NCBI GenBank assembly: GCA_031287135.1
Contig: JAITTK010000112.1
Span: 1 to 15,462 of the forward strand
DNA length: 15,462 bases
Source of the DNA: Candidatus Methanoplasma reticulitermitis
GTDB lineage: Archaea; Thermoplasmatota; Thermoplasmata; Methanomassiliicoccales; Methanomethylophilaceae
Reading direction: 5' to 3'
This document shows, one piece after another, positions 7,617-13,007 of this stretch (position 1 is its first letter; each line of letters starts with the position of its first letter). A program made the translations under genes and the position numbers. The notes under the pieces are model-generated. The model saw only the letters and a program-made list of their open reading frames with translations. It ran no database searches and was not told the origin of the DNA.

Positions 7617-7661
7617 CCCGAGGCTATTGTATGAGAATAGAATAAGAGAGGGTGTACGCAA

Positions 7662-8384
7662 ATGGGCATAAATATCGGAATATGCGAGACCGATGCGAAG
7701 AGCGCGCTTTGCAGGGATCTCAGGATGGATGTTATCAGGGTCCGCGTGGACAATGTCTCCGGGATGGAGGGTCTTACGGGATACGACGAGGTCGTATCCC
7801 TGGCGGATGCGAAAACCCTTGTAGATGATTGGGATGCGTTCCTGAAGAGGAACAGGATCAGCGAAGAGACCGATGCTGTGTACATGGACAAACTGAAGAA
7901 CGACTCGGACATCGATCTTATGAGGTCCAAAGCAAAGAAGATCAGTACAGGGTGGGTGGATATGGATAAAGTCTGTGCCGAAGACAGAGAGAAAGTGCTT
8001 TCAGCATCCAGAAGGGAGAACCGCCTGACCGGCTGGGATATGCTCTCTTTCGATGAGATGAACGAGATGTGCCTCAAGTGCACCCTGTCCTGGGATAAGG
8101 GAAGAGGGTGCATAGGTTCATTCGGACCTGACAACAGCCTCCTCCCGGAGATAGCCGGCAGGAGAGGGTGCGAAATAGTCGCATCCGTCCCCGAGGGCGC
8201 CAGGACAGGCAGGATATACACACCGGATGATGCGAGAACCCTGCAGAAAGAGATAAGCATACTGAATGCCGCCCTTCCGGAAGAAGGCAAGATGATGGTC
8301 AGACGGTACAGCGGACCTCTGGAACGCATGGGTGCGGTTGCGGATATATCGGTAAAAGAGGGCTGCGGGTTCTATTTCTTCTGA
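7662..8384 (+). CDS. Conserved-looking hypothetical protein with C-x2-C-x9-C-x19-C motif
   Basis: 240 aa, soluble, with no signal or membrane segment. I do not recognise the family. The N-terminus (MGINIGICETDAKSALCRD) looks like the first strand and turn of an alpha/beta domain. Residues 50-120 are charged and helical. The region from C137 to C170 holds C137, C140, C150 and C170 in ECLKCTLSWDKGRGCIGSF... context, a plausible Zn or Fe-S site. C8, C17, C105 and C235 are additional cysteines. The start is supported by GAGAGGGTG about 8 nt upstream and a TATA box at 7608-7616. It is divergent from the permease/methyltransferase operon and may share its regulation. Its stop codon directly abuts that of the convergent flavoprotein (TGATCA). 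Confidence 0.8.
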   Translation: MGINIGICETDAKSALCRDLRMDVIRVRVDNVSGMEGLTGYDEVVSLADAKTLVDDWDAFLKRNRISEETDAVYMDKLKNDSDIDLMRSKAKKISTGWVDMDKVCAEDREKVLSASRRENRLTGWDMLSFDEMNEMCLKCTLSWDKGRGCIGSFGPDNSLLPEIAGRRGCEIVASVPEGARTGRIYTPDDARTLQKEISILNAALPEEGKMMVRRYSGPLERMGAVADISVKEGCGFYFF

Positions 8385-8963
8385 TCAGCGGTCTTTGAGA
8401 GCTGCGATGGCCCATGCCATCTCCCTCGCCAGACCCACCACGCCTTTCATCCCTTCCTTATCATTCTGATACTGGGGGGAATTCAGAGCCGTGACCACCG
8501 GTGCGGGGGTGCTTCCGCACACCAGCATCCCATTCCTGAGCATCCAGTATACCAGTTGGGAGTAGACGGCCGACCCCCCCTCATGGGCATTGACGGCTAT
8601 GGCACCTCCGATTTTCCTCCTCAGCCCCATGTCCCCTTTCTCCAGGACCATGCCTGCCCGTTCCAGAAAAATCTTCATCTGGGAGGAATAAGCCCCATAG
8701 TAACACGGCGATGCCAGGATCAGTCCGTCCGCCTTCCTCATCCTGTCGATGATATCATTGAGGCTGTCATCTTCAAGGATGCATCTTCCGTCCCCTCTTA
8801 TCTCGCAGGACCTGCAATCGTTGCACGGAGTGAACTCGGATGAATAAAGCTGTATCTGTTCGGTCTCTATGCCCTCCTTCTCCATCTCATCGGAGATCTC
8901 GTTCAGGATGTTACTGGTATTGCCCACCAGACGCGGGCTGCCGTTGAGGGCTATGACCTTCAT
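8385..8963 (-). CDS. Iron-sulfur flavoprotein (NADPH-dependent FMN reductase-like)
   Basis: 192 aa. Flavodoxin-like fold: VIALNGSPRLVGNTSNIL (phosphate loop, residues 3-20) and LILASPCYYGAYSSQMKIFLERA (81-103). C47, C50, C53 and C61 form C-x2-C-x2-C-x7-C, the compact 4Fe-4S motif of Methanosarcina-type iron-sulfur flavoproteins. These carry electrons from ferredoxin, often to oxygen or peroxide. The frame is open to 9071, but the family begins at MKVIALNGSPR, giving start 8963. A TATA element at 8985-8996 lies about 27 nt upstream of this ATG and no Shine-Dalgarno is visible, so a leaderless mRNA is likely. The partner protein is unknown; the upstream region is rich in inverted repeats. Confidence 0.9.
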   Translation of the reverse strand: MKVIALNGSPRLVGNTSNILNEISDEMEKEGIETEQIQLYSSEFTPCNDCRSCEIRGDGRCILEDDSLNDIIDRMRKADGLILASPCYYGAYSSQMKIFLERAGMVLEKGDMGLRRKIGGAIAVNAHEGGSAVYSQLVYWMLRNGMLVCGSTPAPVVTALNSPQYQNDKEGMKGVVGLAREMAWAIAALKDR

Positions 8964-8984
8964 GAATCGTGATGTCGGGGTGCG

Positions 8985-8996
8985 GATAAAATATTT
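8985..8996 (-). promoter_or_regulatory. TATA box of the flavoprotein gene (leaderless)
   Basis: AAATATTTTATC read on - is centred about 27 nt from ATG 8963, the spacing expected when transcription starts at the start codon. Confidence 0.5.
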
Positions 8997-8997
8997 G

Positions 8998-9229
8998 TGC
9001 AGTGCCGCCGCTCGCAGGCTCACGCGAATCCAGCGGATACGGACAGCCCATCGGCACTGCATCGGCCGCACACCTTCCGCCGTCGCCGTACGGATGCTCC
9101 GGACCGATGATTCGTCCCGGCGATCGATGTTACGCCGGATTCCGTTCTGAAACGGACATCGTGTTCATGACCGGGACTTGAGACTTTCTGCCTGCCCCGT
9201 CGGAGCGTACTCCTGCGGGGAAGAGAGTC
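8998..9229. other. Gene-free stretch with four inverted repeats, possible structured RNA or leader
   Basis: The stretch 8964-9364 has no convincing gene. It holds TGCAGTGCCG/CGGCACTGCA (8998-9007/9052-9061) enclosing CCGCT/AGCGG (9008-9012/9032-9036). CCGGCG/CGCCGG is at 9117-9122/9133-9138, and TCCGTT-CTGA-AACGGA at 9141-9156. A long hairpin at 9182-9229 has arms GACTTTCT/AGAGAGTC, CCCCG/CGGGG and GGAG/CTCC around a CGTA loop. On -, TCTATAAACG near 9241-9250 could start an RNA beginning in that last hairpin. On +, GTTTATAG at 9245-9252 could start one in the other direction. The function is unknown. Confidence 0.4.
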
Positions 9230-9364
9230 ATCCTATGAAAAACGTTTATAGAACACAGTAATGACACGGATTTGAAATATGATCATCCCTGCAGATGATC
9301 GATATCATCGAACACCGAAATCGCTCTGTTCATTATATGGGTCTCATTTGCAGGCGATGATGCG

Positions 9365-9775
9365 TTACAGTCTCAGTTCCGCTTTCATCTCGATCGCATG
9401 TATCGTGTTGCCGTCATCGTCCCTGAACGAGGTGTACACCCCGAGAGGCGATCTTATCGGGTCCCTGACGAATACCACGCCCTCGTCTATCAGACGCCTG
9501 TGGAGGTCGTAAGGGTTGTCCACGCCGAGGAATATCCCCGTGTCGATGCCTGTTCTGTCGGATACCCTCAGGAGGAGAACGGCACCGTTTCTTCTTACAG
9601 CCGCCTCCCTGTCATTGCTGTACAGGACCTCCATCGACAGCAGTCCGCTGTAGAACGCCGCAGCTTTGGCAGTGTCCCTGCACGGGACGGTCGCCATGAA
9701 TACGGATTCCGGCAGTCCCTCATCCGTGTATTTGAAATTCCCTCCGCCCGGGTCGCCCAATGGCATGAGGTCCAT
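9365..9775 (-). CDS. VOC (glyoxalase/bleomycin-resistance fold) protein
   Basis: 136 aa, the usual size of a single-chain VOC protein with two beta-alpha-beta-beta-beta units. ESVFMATVPCRDTAKAAAFYSGLLSMEVLY is the first-unit signature (DTAKAAAFY), and SFRDDDGNTIHAIEM is the C-terminal one, with E near residue 129 as a probable metal ligand. The first usual metal histidine position is not His, so a classical glyoxalase I activity is doubtful; a small-molecule-binding or resistance role is as likely. The start could be ATG 9775 or 9766; ATTTATC (about 9788-9797 on -) is nearer the ideal leaderless distance for 9766. It is a single gene between two long non-coding stretches. Confidence 0.82.
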   Translation of the reverse strand: MDLMPLGDPGGGNFKYTDEGLPESVFMATVPCRDTAKAAAFYSGLLSMEVLYSNDREAAVRRNGAVLLLRVSDRTGIDTGIFLGVDNPYDLHRRLIDEGVVFVRDPIRSPLGVYTSFRDDDGNTIHAIEMKAELRL

Positions 9776-9952
9776 TACGGTTTATCCGGATAAATCTGTT
9801 CCGATTGCCCGGGCCTCTTCCGATTCGGGCGGAATGCGGGTACCGCATACGACGAATCGTGCTGTTCCACGACTTGGACCTTCATCCTATCACGGCCCCG
9901 GTGAACGGGCTGGATCCGCTAATGTATCCGCATTCGCCGTGCTGTATGTCAG

Positions 9953-10034
9953 TTTGTACACTGAACCTATTCCCCCTGTGAATCAATCCTCAAGTATATA
10001 TTTAGTTATTTGTACACATTATATAAGTATGATT
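9953..10034 (+). promoter_or_regulatory. Promoter and direct repeats upstream of the first precursor gene
   Basis: TTTGTACAC occurs at 9953-9961 and 10009-10017, 56 bp apart; the second abuts the TATA element TTATATAAG (about 10019-10027). The predicted start is near 10048, where the leader hairpin begins. The AT-rich stretch contrasts with the flanking GC-rich DNA. The rest of 9776-9950 holds only a short palindrome, ATGCGG-GTA-CCGCAT (9834-9848), and no gene. Confidence 0.55.
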
Positions 10035-10048
10035 AAATAGCGAACAGT

Positions 10049-10105
10049 GGATATCATATGTATGCGTCCCGGATCGGACGTATGATATCCGGCGGGGATC
10101 CGCCG
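10049..10105 (+). promoter_or_regulatory. Tandem hairpins in the 5' leader of the precursor mRNA
   Basis: GGATATCATA (10049-10058) pairs perfectly with TATGATATCC (10081-10090). An inner CGTCC/GGACG adds five pairs across a 6-nt bulge, around loop CGGATC. A second hairpin, GGCGG-GGAT-CCGCC (10091-10104), ends just before the G-rich ribosome binding site at 10110-10117. The predicted transcription start coincides with the first arm, so the mRNA would begin with a strong stem, suited to stability or translational control. Confidence 0.6.
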
Positions 10106-10128
10106 AAATGAGGGGGGACAAGAACATA

Positions 10129-10488
10129 ATGTACGCAAATGCAAACGTATATGAGATGAGGCTTCCGCGAGGATACGTGGAACTCTCGGATGAGGAGATG
10201 GAATACGACGGCGGATTTTTCGGCCTTAATTTCATTGTATCGGCCGCATGTTTTGCAGTATCGGCAGCAGCATCGTATTACGCTGACGCAACTGGCAGCG
10301 AAGCTGCCAGGGCAATAGCTATAGGGGCGACTGTTGTAGGTGCCGTGGCATCATTCGGGTTGGCGACCGCCGGACTCAATGCTCTGGAGTTGACTGCAAA
10401 ACAGGCGGGAATGTATATTGTCAAAGATCTGACGGTAAAACCGGTTACAAGTGCTGTTTCCGTGGCAAACAATGCAAGCAAATATTAA
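10129..10488 (+). CDS. Double-glycine-leader bacteriocin-like precursor 1
   Basis: 119 aa. The N-terminal leader MRLPRGYVELSDEEMEYDGG ends in Gly-Gly at 28-29 and carries an LS-x-EE-M-x3-GG pattern, close to the LSxxELxxIxGG consensus cut by C39 peptidases, one residue shorter. The predicted core (90 aa, from FFGLN) is hydrophobic and Ala/Gly/Val-rich, with a glycine-zipper-like stretch (IGATVVGAVASFGLATAGL), a single Cys at 41 and a polar tail ending NNASKY. This is the composition of a membrane-active class II bacteriocin. Start: ATG 10129 follows GAGGGGGG (10110-10117) by 11 nt. ATG 10108 and ATG 10156 (the first Met of the conserved leader) are alternatives. The next gene encodes a membrane protein. 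The similarity to bacteriocins is by pattern only, not by a database hit. Confidence 0.72.
   Translation: MYANANVYEMRLPRGYVELSDEEMEYDGGFFGLNFIVSAACFAVSAAASYYADATGSEAARAIAIGATVVGAVASFGLATAGLNALELTAKQAGMYIVKDLTVKPVTSAVSVANNASKY
10150..10220 (+). repeat. Leader-coding direct repeat, copy 1
   Basis: 71 nt encoding the end of the precursor-1 leader through Gly-Gly-Phe-Phe. It is identical at 67 of 71 positions to 11242-11312. Similarity falls off sharply after the Gly-Gly codons. Confidence 0.9.
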
Positions 10489-10521
10489 ATCTCATCGAAC
10501 TGCCGACAAACCGATTCAAAC

Positions 10522-10527
10522 TTTTTT
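10522..10527 (+). terminator. T6 run between precursor 1 and its membrane partner
   Basis: Six T follow the precursor gene by about 34 nt. Archaeal RNA polymerase stops at oligo-T, so this could be a leaky terminator giving more precursor than partner mRNA. With the following AA it could instead be a weak TATA box for the next gene. Confidence 0.35.
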
Positions 10528-10543
10528 AATGTCGTGGGGTATC

Positions 10544-11149
10544 ATGAAAAGAAATACGGCGAAGTTATATATCCTGGCAGGGGCGGTATGTCTGTCCGCA
10601 GCCCTTGTTCTGGCTTGGCTGTCATTCCGTAATCTCTCATTATTATGGGGCGTACCGATATTTGCATTTCCGGCACTTTCGGCAATCCATTCGGGATATT
10701 CAGGCTACAAAAACTCAAACAGAGAGGACGATCCCGACTGCGACCGGGATGGACTGATGGCCAGATCGCTGATTCCGGGATTTGTTCAGATAAAGCTGTT
10801 CGGCAACAAAACGGGACTGATCCAACTCGCGATATTCCTGCTGGGACTTTCGACCCTGGGACTCGGGACACATGATGCAAGTGCGATCTACGGATCGAGT
10901 AACGCATTCACAGATGCCATGACGGGGATGTTCCTGTTTTCATTCGGAGCGACCGCTGTCCTCTTCTCGGTTCTCTGGTCGATGCTGGAAGTCAACGACT
11001 ACTGCAACAAGAAGGGAATGTCTCATAAGGGAGGGGTTTTCGAGATGGAGTTAGAGAACACGAAACTGGGGCTAACGGTTCTTTTCATCGTGACCTCGAT
11101 TGTTCTGATCGGACTTTCTGCGATTTTCATTTATTCATGGCACATCTGA
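10544..11149 (+). CDS. Polytopic membrane protein 1, putative immunity/partner protein
   Basis: 201 aa with about five membrane segments (near 8-28, 31-50, 91-108, 124-148 and 176-198). A polar acidic loop at 56-72 (NSNREDDPDCDRDG) is followed by SLIPGFVQIKLFG, somewhat like the PG-x-G-x-x-YLGR element of TM2-type domains. Residues 149-172 form E-x4-C-x3-G-x2-H-x2-G-x2-EM-x3-N, shared without gaps with the paralog at 11610-12272. The start at ATG 10544 puts a basic N-terminus (MKRNTAK) before the first segment; ATG 10529 is also in frame. Position after a precursor suggests immunity to or export/assembly of that peptide. This is inference; no known immunity family is recognised. Confidence 0.72.
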   Translation: MKRNTAKLYILAGAVCLSAALVLAWLSFRNLSLLWGVPIFAFPALSAIHSGYSGYKNSNREDDPDCDRDGLMARSLIPGFVQIKLFGNKTGLIQLAIFLLGLSTLGLGTHDASAIYGSSNAFTDAMTGMFLFSFGATAVLFSVLWSMLEVNDYCNKKGMSHKGGVFEMELENTKLGLTVLFIVTSIVLIGLSAIFIYSWHI

Positions 11150-11241
11150 AGCAGCTCTTGATCATATTGCCCGTAAACGGGGTTCTGGTGTTTGAGCCTG
11201 AATCATATGCGGATCCCGCCGGCCCCTGGCCGTGCGGTGCG

Positions 11242-11312
11242 TATGAGATGAGGCTTCCGCGCGGATACGTGGAACTGTCGGAGGAGGAGATGGAATACGA
11301 CGGCGGATTCTT
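11242..11312 (+). repeat. Leader-coding direct repeat, copy 2
   Basis: Second copy of the 71-nt leader segment. Its four differences from copy 1 change Arg, Leu and Phe codons synonymously and Asp to Glu, indicating selection on the leader peptide or recent gene conversion. Confidence 0.9.
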
Positions 11313-11577
11313 TTGGATTGTGCCTTGTGCAATAATATCTGCGGTCTGTACCGCCGTATCGGCTGGTCGCACTGTATTGAGTTGTGCAGGCATCGGAGGA
11401 GACACTGTCAATAAAATCGGCCAAGCTGCGACAATAGTTGGAACGGTAACCGGGATTGCAAGCGGAGTGGGCGGATTGTGGACCGCAACGGCGGCAACCT
11501 CCGCGGCCAAATTGGCCGGTTACACTTCAAACCTGACACCGGAACCGGGAATGGGTGTTGCAACATATTATCTATGA
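11248..11577 (+). CDS. Double-glycine-leader bacteriocin-like precursor 2
   Basis: 109 aa from the conserved leader Met. The leader is the same as in precursor 1 except Glu for Asp, ending in Gly-Gly at 19-20. The core is 89 aa (FFWIVPCAII...), with Cys at 27, 34 and 46, a Gly/Ala/Thr/Val-rich middle (IVGTVTGIASGVGG) and a C-terminus of GVATYYL. The two cores align loosely: C-x-AVSA near the start, VG-x-V in the middle and AG later. Start is uncertain. The frame is open to ATG 11137, which overlaps the previous gene by 13 nt and would add 37 hydrophobic residues not shared with precursor 1. Neither start has a good Shine-Dalgarno, so coupling to the upstream gene is possible. Membrane protein 2 follows after 32 bp. 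Confidence 0.7.
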   Translation: MRLPRGYVELSEEEMEYDGGFFWIVPCAIISAVCTAVSAGRTVLSCAGIGGDTVNKIGQAATIVGTVTGIASGVGGLWTATAATSAAKLAGYTSNLTPEPGMGVATYYL

Positions 11578-11578
11578 C

Positions 11579-11588
11579 AGATAAATAA
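11579..11588 (+). promoter_or_regulatory. Possible TATA box for membrane protein 2
   Basis: AGATAAATAA lies 26 nt before ATG 11610, so a separate leaderless or short-leader transcript is possible besides read-through from upstream. Confidence 0.3.
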
Positions 11589-11609
11589 CTAAAAACAGGG
11601 GTTGCGGGA

Positions 11610-12272
11610 ATGGAACTCAAAATAAAACTGGCAGCTGTCGCAGTTTTTGCAATCCTTGTGTCAATTTCTTTTTATTCGGGAGCATGGCATCTGATACCTT
11701 TGGCCGTGGCGGTGACTTTCGCGTTCACCGCACCTTTCATGGGAGATTCGGATGGAAATGCATCTGGCAAAAGCCGGGTGAAAGGTCTGTATCTTTCTTT
11801 CCTTCCCGGCCTTGGACACACATATCTGGGACGTGCCAGGTCAAGCGTGCCCTATGTCTCGGTTTTCGTGATTTCCGTATTTGTGTTTTCATTGGCCGTA
11901 CCGTTCACAGAGGATGTCGTCTATCTGATAATGCTCTTTGCTACAACATATTTCTCCGCGGCGATGGTTGCCGCAGTGGAGATAGAGGCTGTCTGCGACG
12001 AACTGGGCATCCCTCACGAAGACGGTTCTGCGGAGATGAACATACAGAACAGACCGCGGGCGTACATGCTATCTGTGATCATGCCATACTCATTGCTGTT
12101 TATAATCGCAGTATTCTGTTGGGTGAGGGATACAATCCACACCGTACCTATTTATGTTGTTTCGCTGTTGCTGTGGACGGCGGTTGCGGCAGTATCAGCA
12201 TCATGGTATCTTCGCAGCGGAAATAAACAAGGACGGATCGGCAAGAGAGTTCCGAATGACTCAGAGGGGTGA
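11610..12272 (+). CDS. Polytopic membrane protein 2, paralog of membrane protein 1
   Basis: 220 aa, with about six membrane segments (near 7-22, 25-42, 80-97, 103-122, 154-172 and 178-196) and a basic C-terminal tail. Residues 124-147 match E-x4-C-x3-G-x2-H-x2-G-x2-EM-x3-N of the protein at 10544-11149. The preceding SFLPGLGHTYLGR (63-75) matches its SLIPGFVQIKLFG, and resembles the TM2-domain PGxGxxYLGR element. Shine-Dalgarno AGGGG (11597-11601) lies 8 nt from the ATG. It is the partner of precursor 2, and its stop lies just ahead of the next gene, whose ribosome binding site it contains. It has no certain known family; an immunity role is inferred from the repeated gene order. Confidence 0.72.
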   Translation: MELKIKLAAVAVFAILVSISFYSGAWHLIPLAVAVTFAFTAPFMGDSDGNASGKSRVKGLYLSFLPGLGHTYLGRARSSVPYVSVFVISVFVFSLAVPFTEDVVYLIMLFATTYFSAAMVAAVEIEAVCDELGIPHEDGSAEMNIQNRPRAYMLSVIMPYSLLFIIAVFCWVRDTIHTVPIYVVSLLLWTAVAAVSASWYLRSGNKQGRIGKRVPNDSEG

Positions 12273-12280
12273 TGGGACAT

Positions 12281-12655
12281 ATGAGATTAAGAGACACGGA
12301 CCTCAACCCTCTGAATTCCATCCCGAGATTCTCCGATCCGGCGGCACAGAGACAGCGTAATCTTACGTTCGTTCTGTCTGGGGCCGCGGTAGCAACCGCT
12401 CTGGTCTTGGCTCTGTACGGATTGTTCTTCGTATCGCGCGGGTCCGGATACCTGATAGCCATGATCGCGTGGTTGCCCATATTCTCAACGTTTCTTCCCA
12501 GCGGCCTCTATTCCTATAGAATCCAGAAAATGGCCGATAACAGGGAGGACGTGAAGGAATTCTCTTCCGCCGCCTTCAGGATCAGCATAGCCGTCGCTGC
12601 GGTGATGATTGCGATCATCATCGCACCCTCCGTTTATCTTCTACACCTGATCTGA
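12281..12655 (+). CDS. Small three-segment membrane protein
   Basis: 124 aa. A 27-residue polar N-terminus is followed by three membrane segments (near 28-50, 56-76 and 98-120). The stretch from SGAAVATALVLAL through AWLPIFSTFLPSGLYSYRIQKMADNREDVKEF resembles residues 12-64 of membrane protein 1 (AGAVCLSAALVLAW, WGVPIF, SGYSGYKNSNREDD). It may therefore be a trimmed relative of that family. ATG 12281 has GAGGGGTGA (12264-12272) 8 nt upstream, overlapping the stop of the preceding gene. ATG 12272 and GTG 12269 are in frame but too close to it. It is probably the last gene of the bacteriocin-like operon. Function unknown. Confidence 0.68.
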   Translation: MRLRDTDLNPLNSIPRFSDPAAQRQRNLTFVLSGAAVATALVLALYGLFFVSRGSGYLIAMIAWLPIFSTFLPSGLYSYRIQKMADNREDVKEFSSAAFRISIAVAAVMIAIIIAPSVYLLHLI

Positions 12656-12673
12656 ATGTTCGAACCACGGCCA

Positions 12674-12880
12674 GACATCGAAGATTAGATGTCATAAGTA
12701 TAATTCATCCGATCGATGTACGATGCCCGGCAGGTACAACGCCGTAAAGAGGGAAACAAGAACACAATGTATGCACATAGTGACAACATTCATTTTTGCC
12801 ATTATCCGGACATCCACTTTGATCTCGTTCGTCGCCACAGACGATGGACGGGACCTTCTGCGACTCTTCCGAATTCATGA
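12674..12880 (+). pseudogene. Relic of a third precursor promoter, leader and start
   Basis: ATAAGTATAATT (12694-12705) matches the precursor-1 promoter at 10023-10034 in 11 of 12 positions. The segment 12740-12775, CGCCG...GAGGG...ACAAGAACA-x-AATGTA-x-GCA, mirrors 10101-10137, including the start codon and Met-Tyr-Ala. The frame from ATG 12767 then runs only 37 codons to TGA (12878-12880) and has no Gly-Gly leader. An inverted repeat GACATC/GATGTC (12674-12679/12688-12693) precedes the TATA element. The long leader hairpin of precursor 1 is missing. I read this as a decayed module or a promoter left by recombination. The rest of 12881-13007 holds nothing I can support. Confidence 0.55.
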
Positions 12881-13007
12881 ACCTCGTGAACATTCGCTCC
12901 GATCTTCCGATCACAACATGTCATTGCATCGCAAGTTCAAAAATCCGTTTCCACACAAACCTGCGAGGAGGCTCTTTTGTAAAAGTCGGAGAAGAGGTCT
13001 TTGAGAT

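Noticed and set aside
8964..9071. 36-residue N-terminal extension of the flavoprotein
   Set aside because: Arg-rich, crosses the TATA box and an inverted repeat; the flavodoxin fold starts at MKVIALNGSPR.
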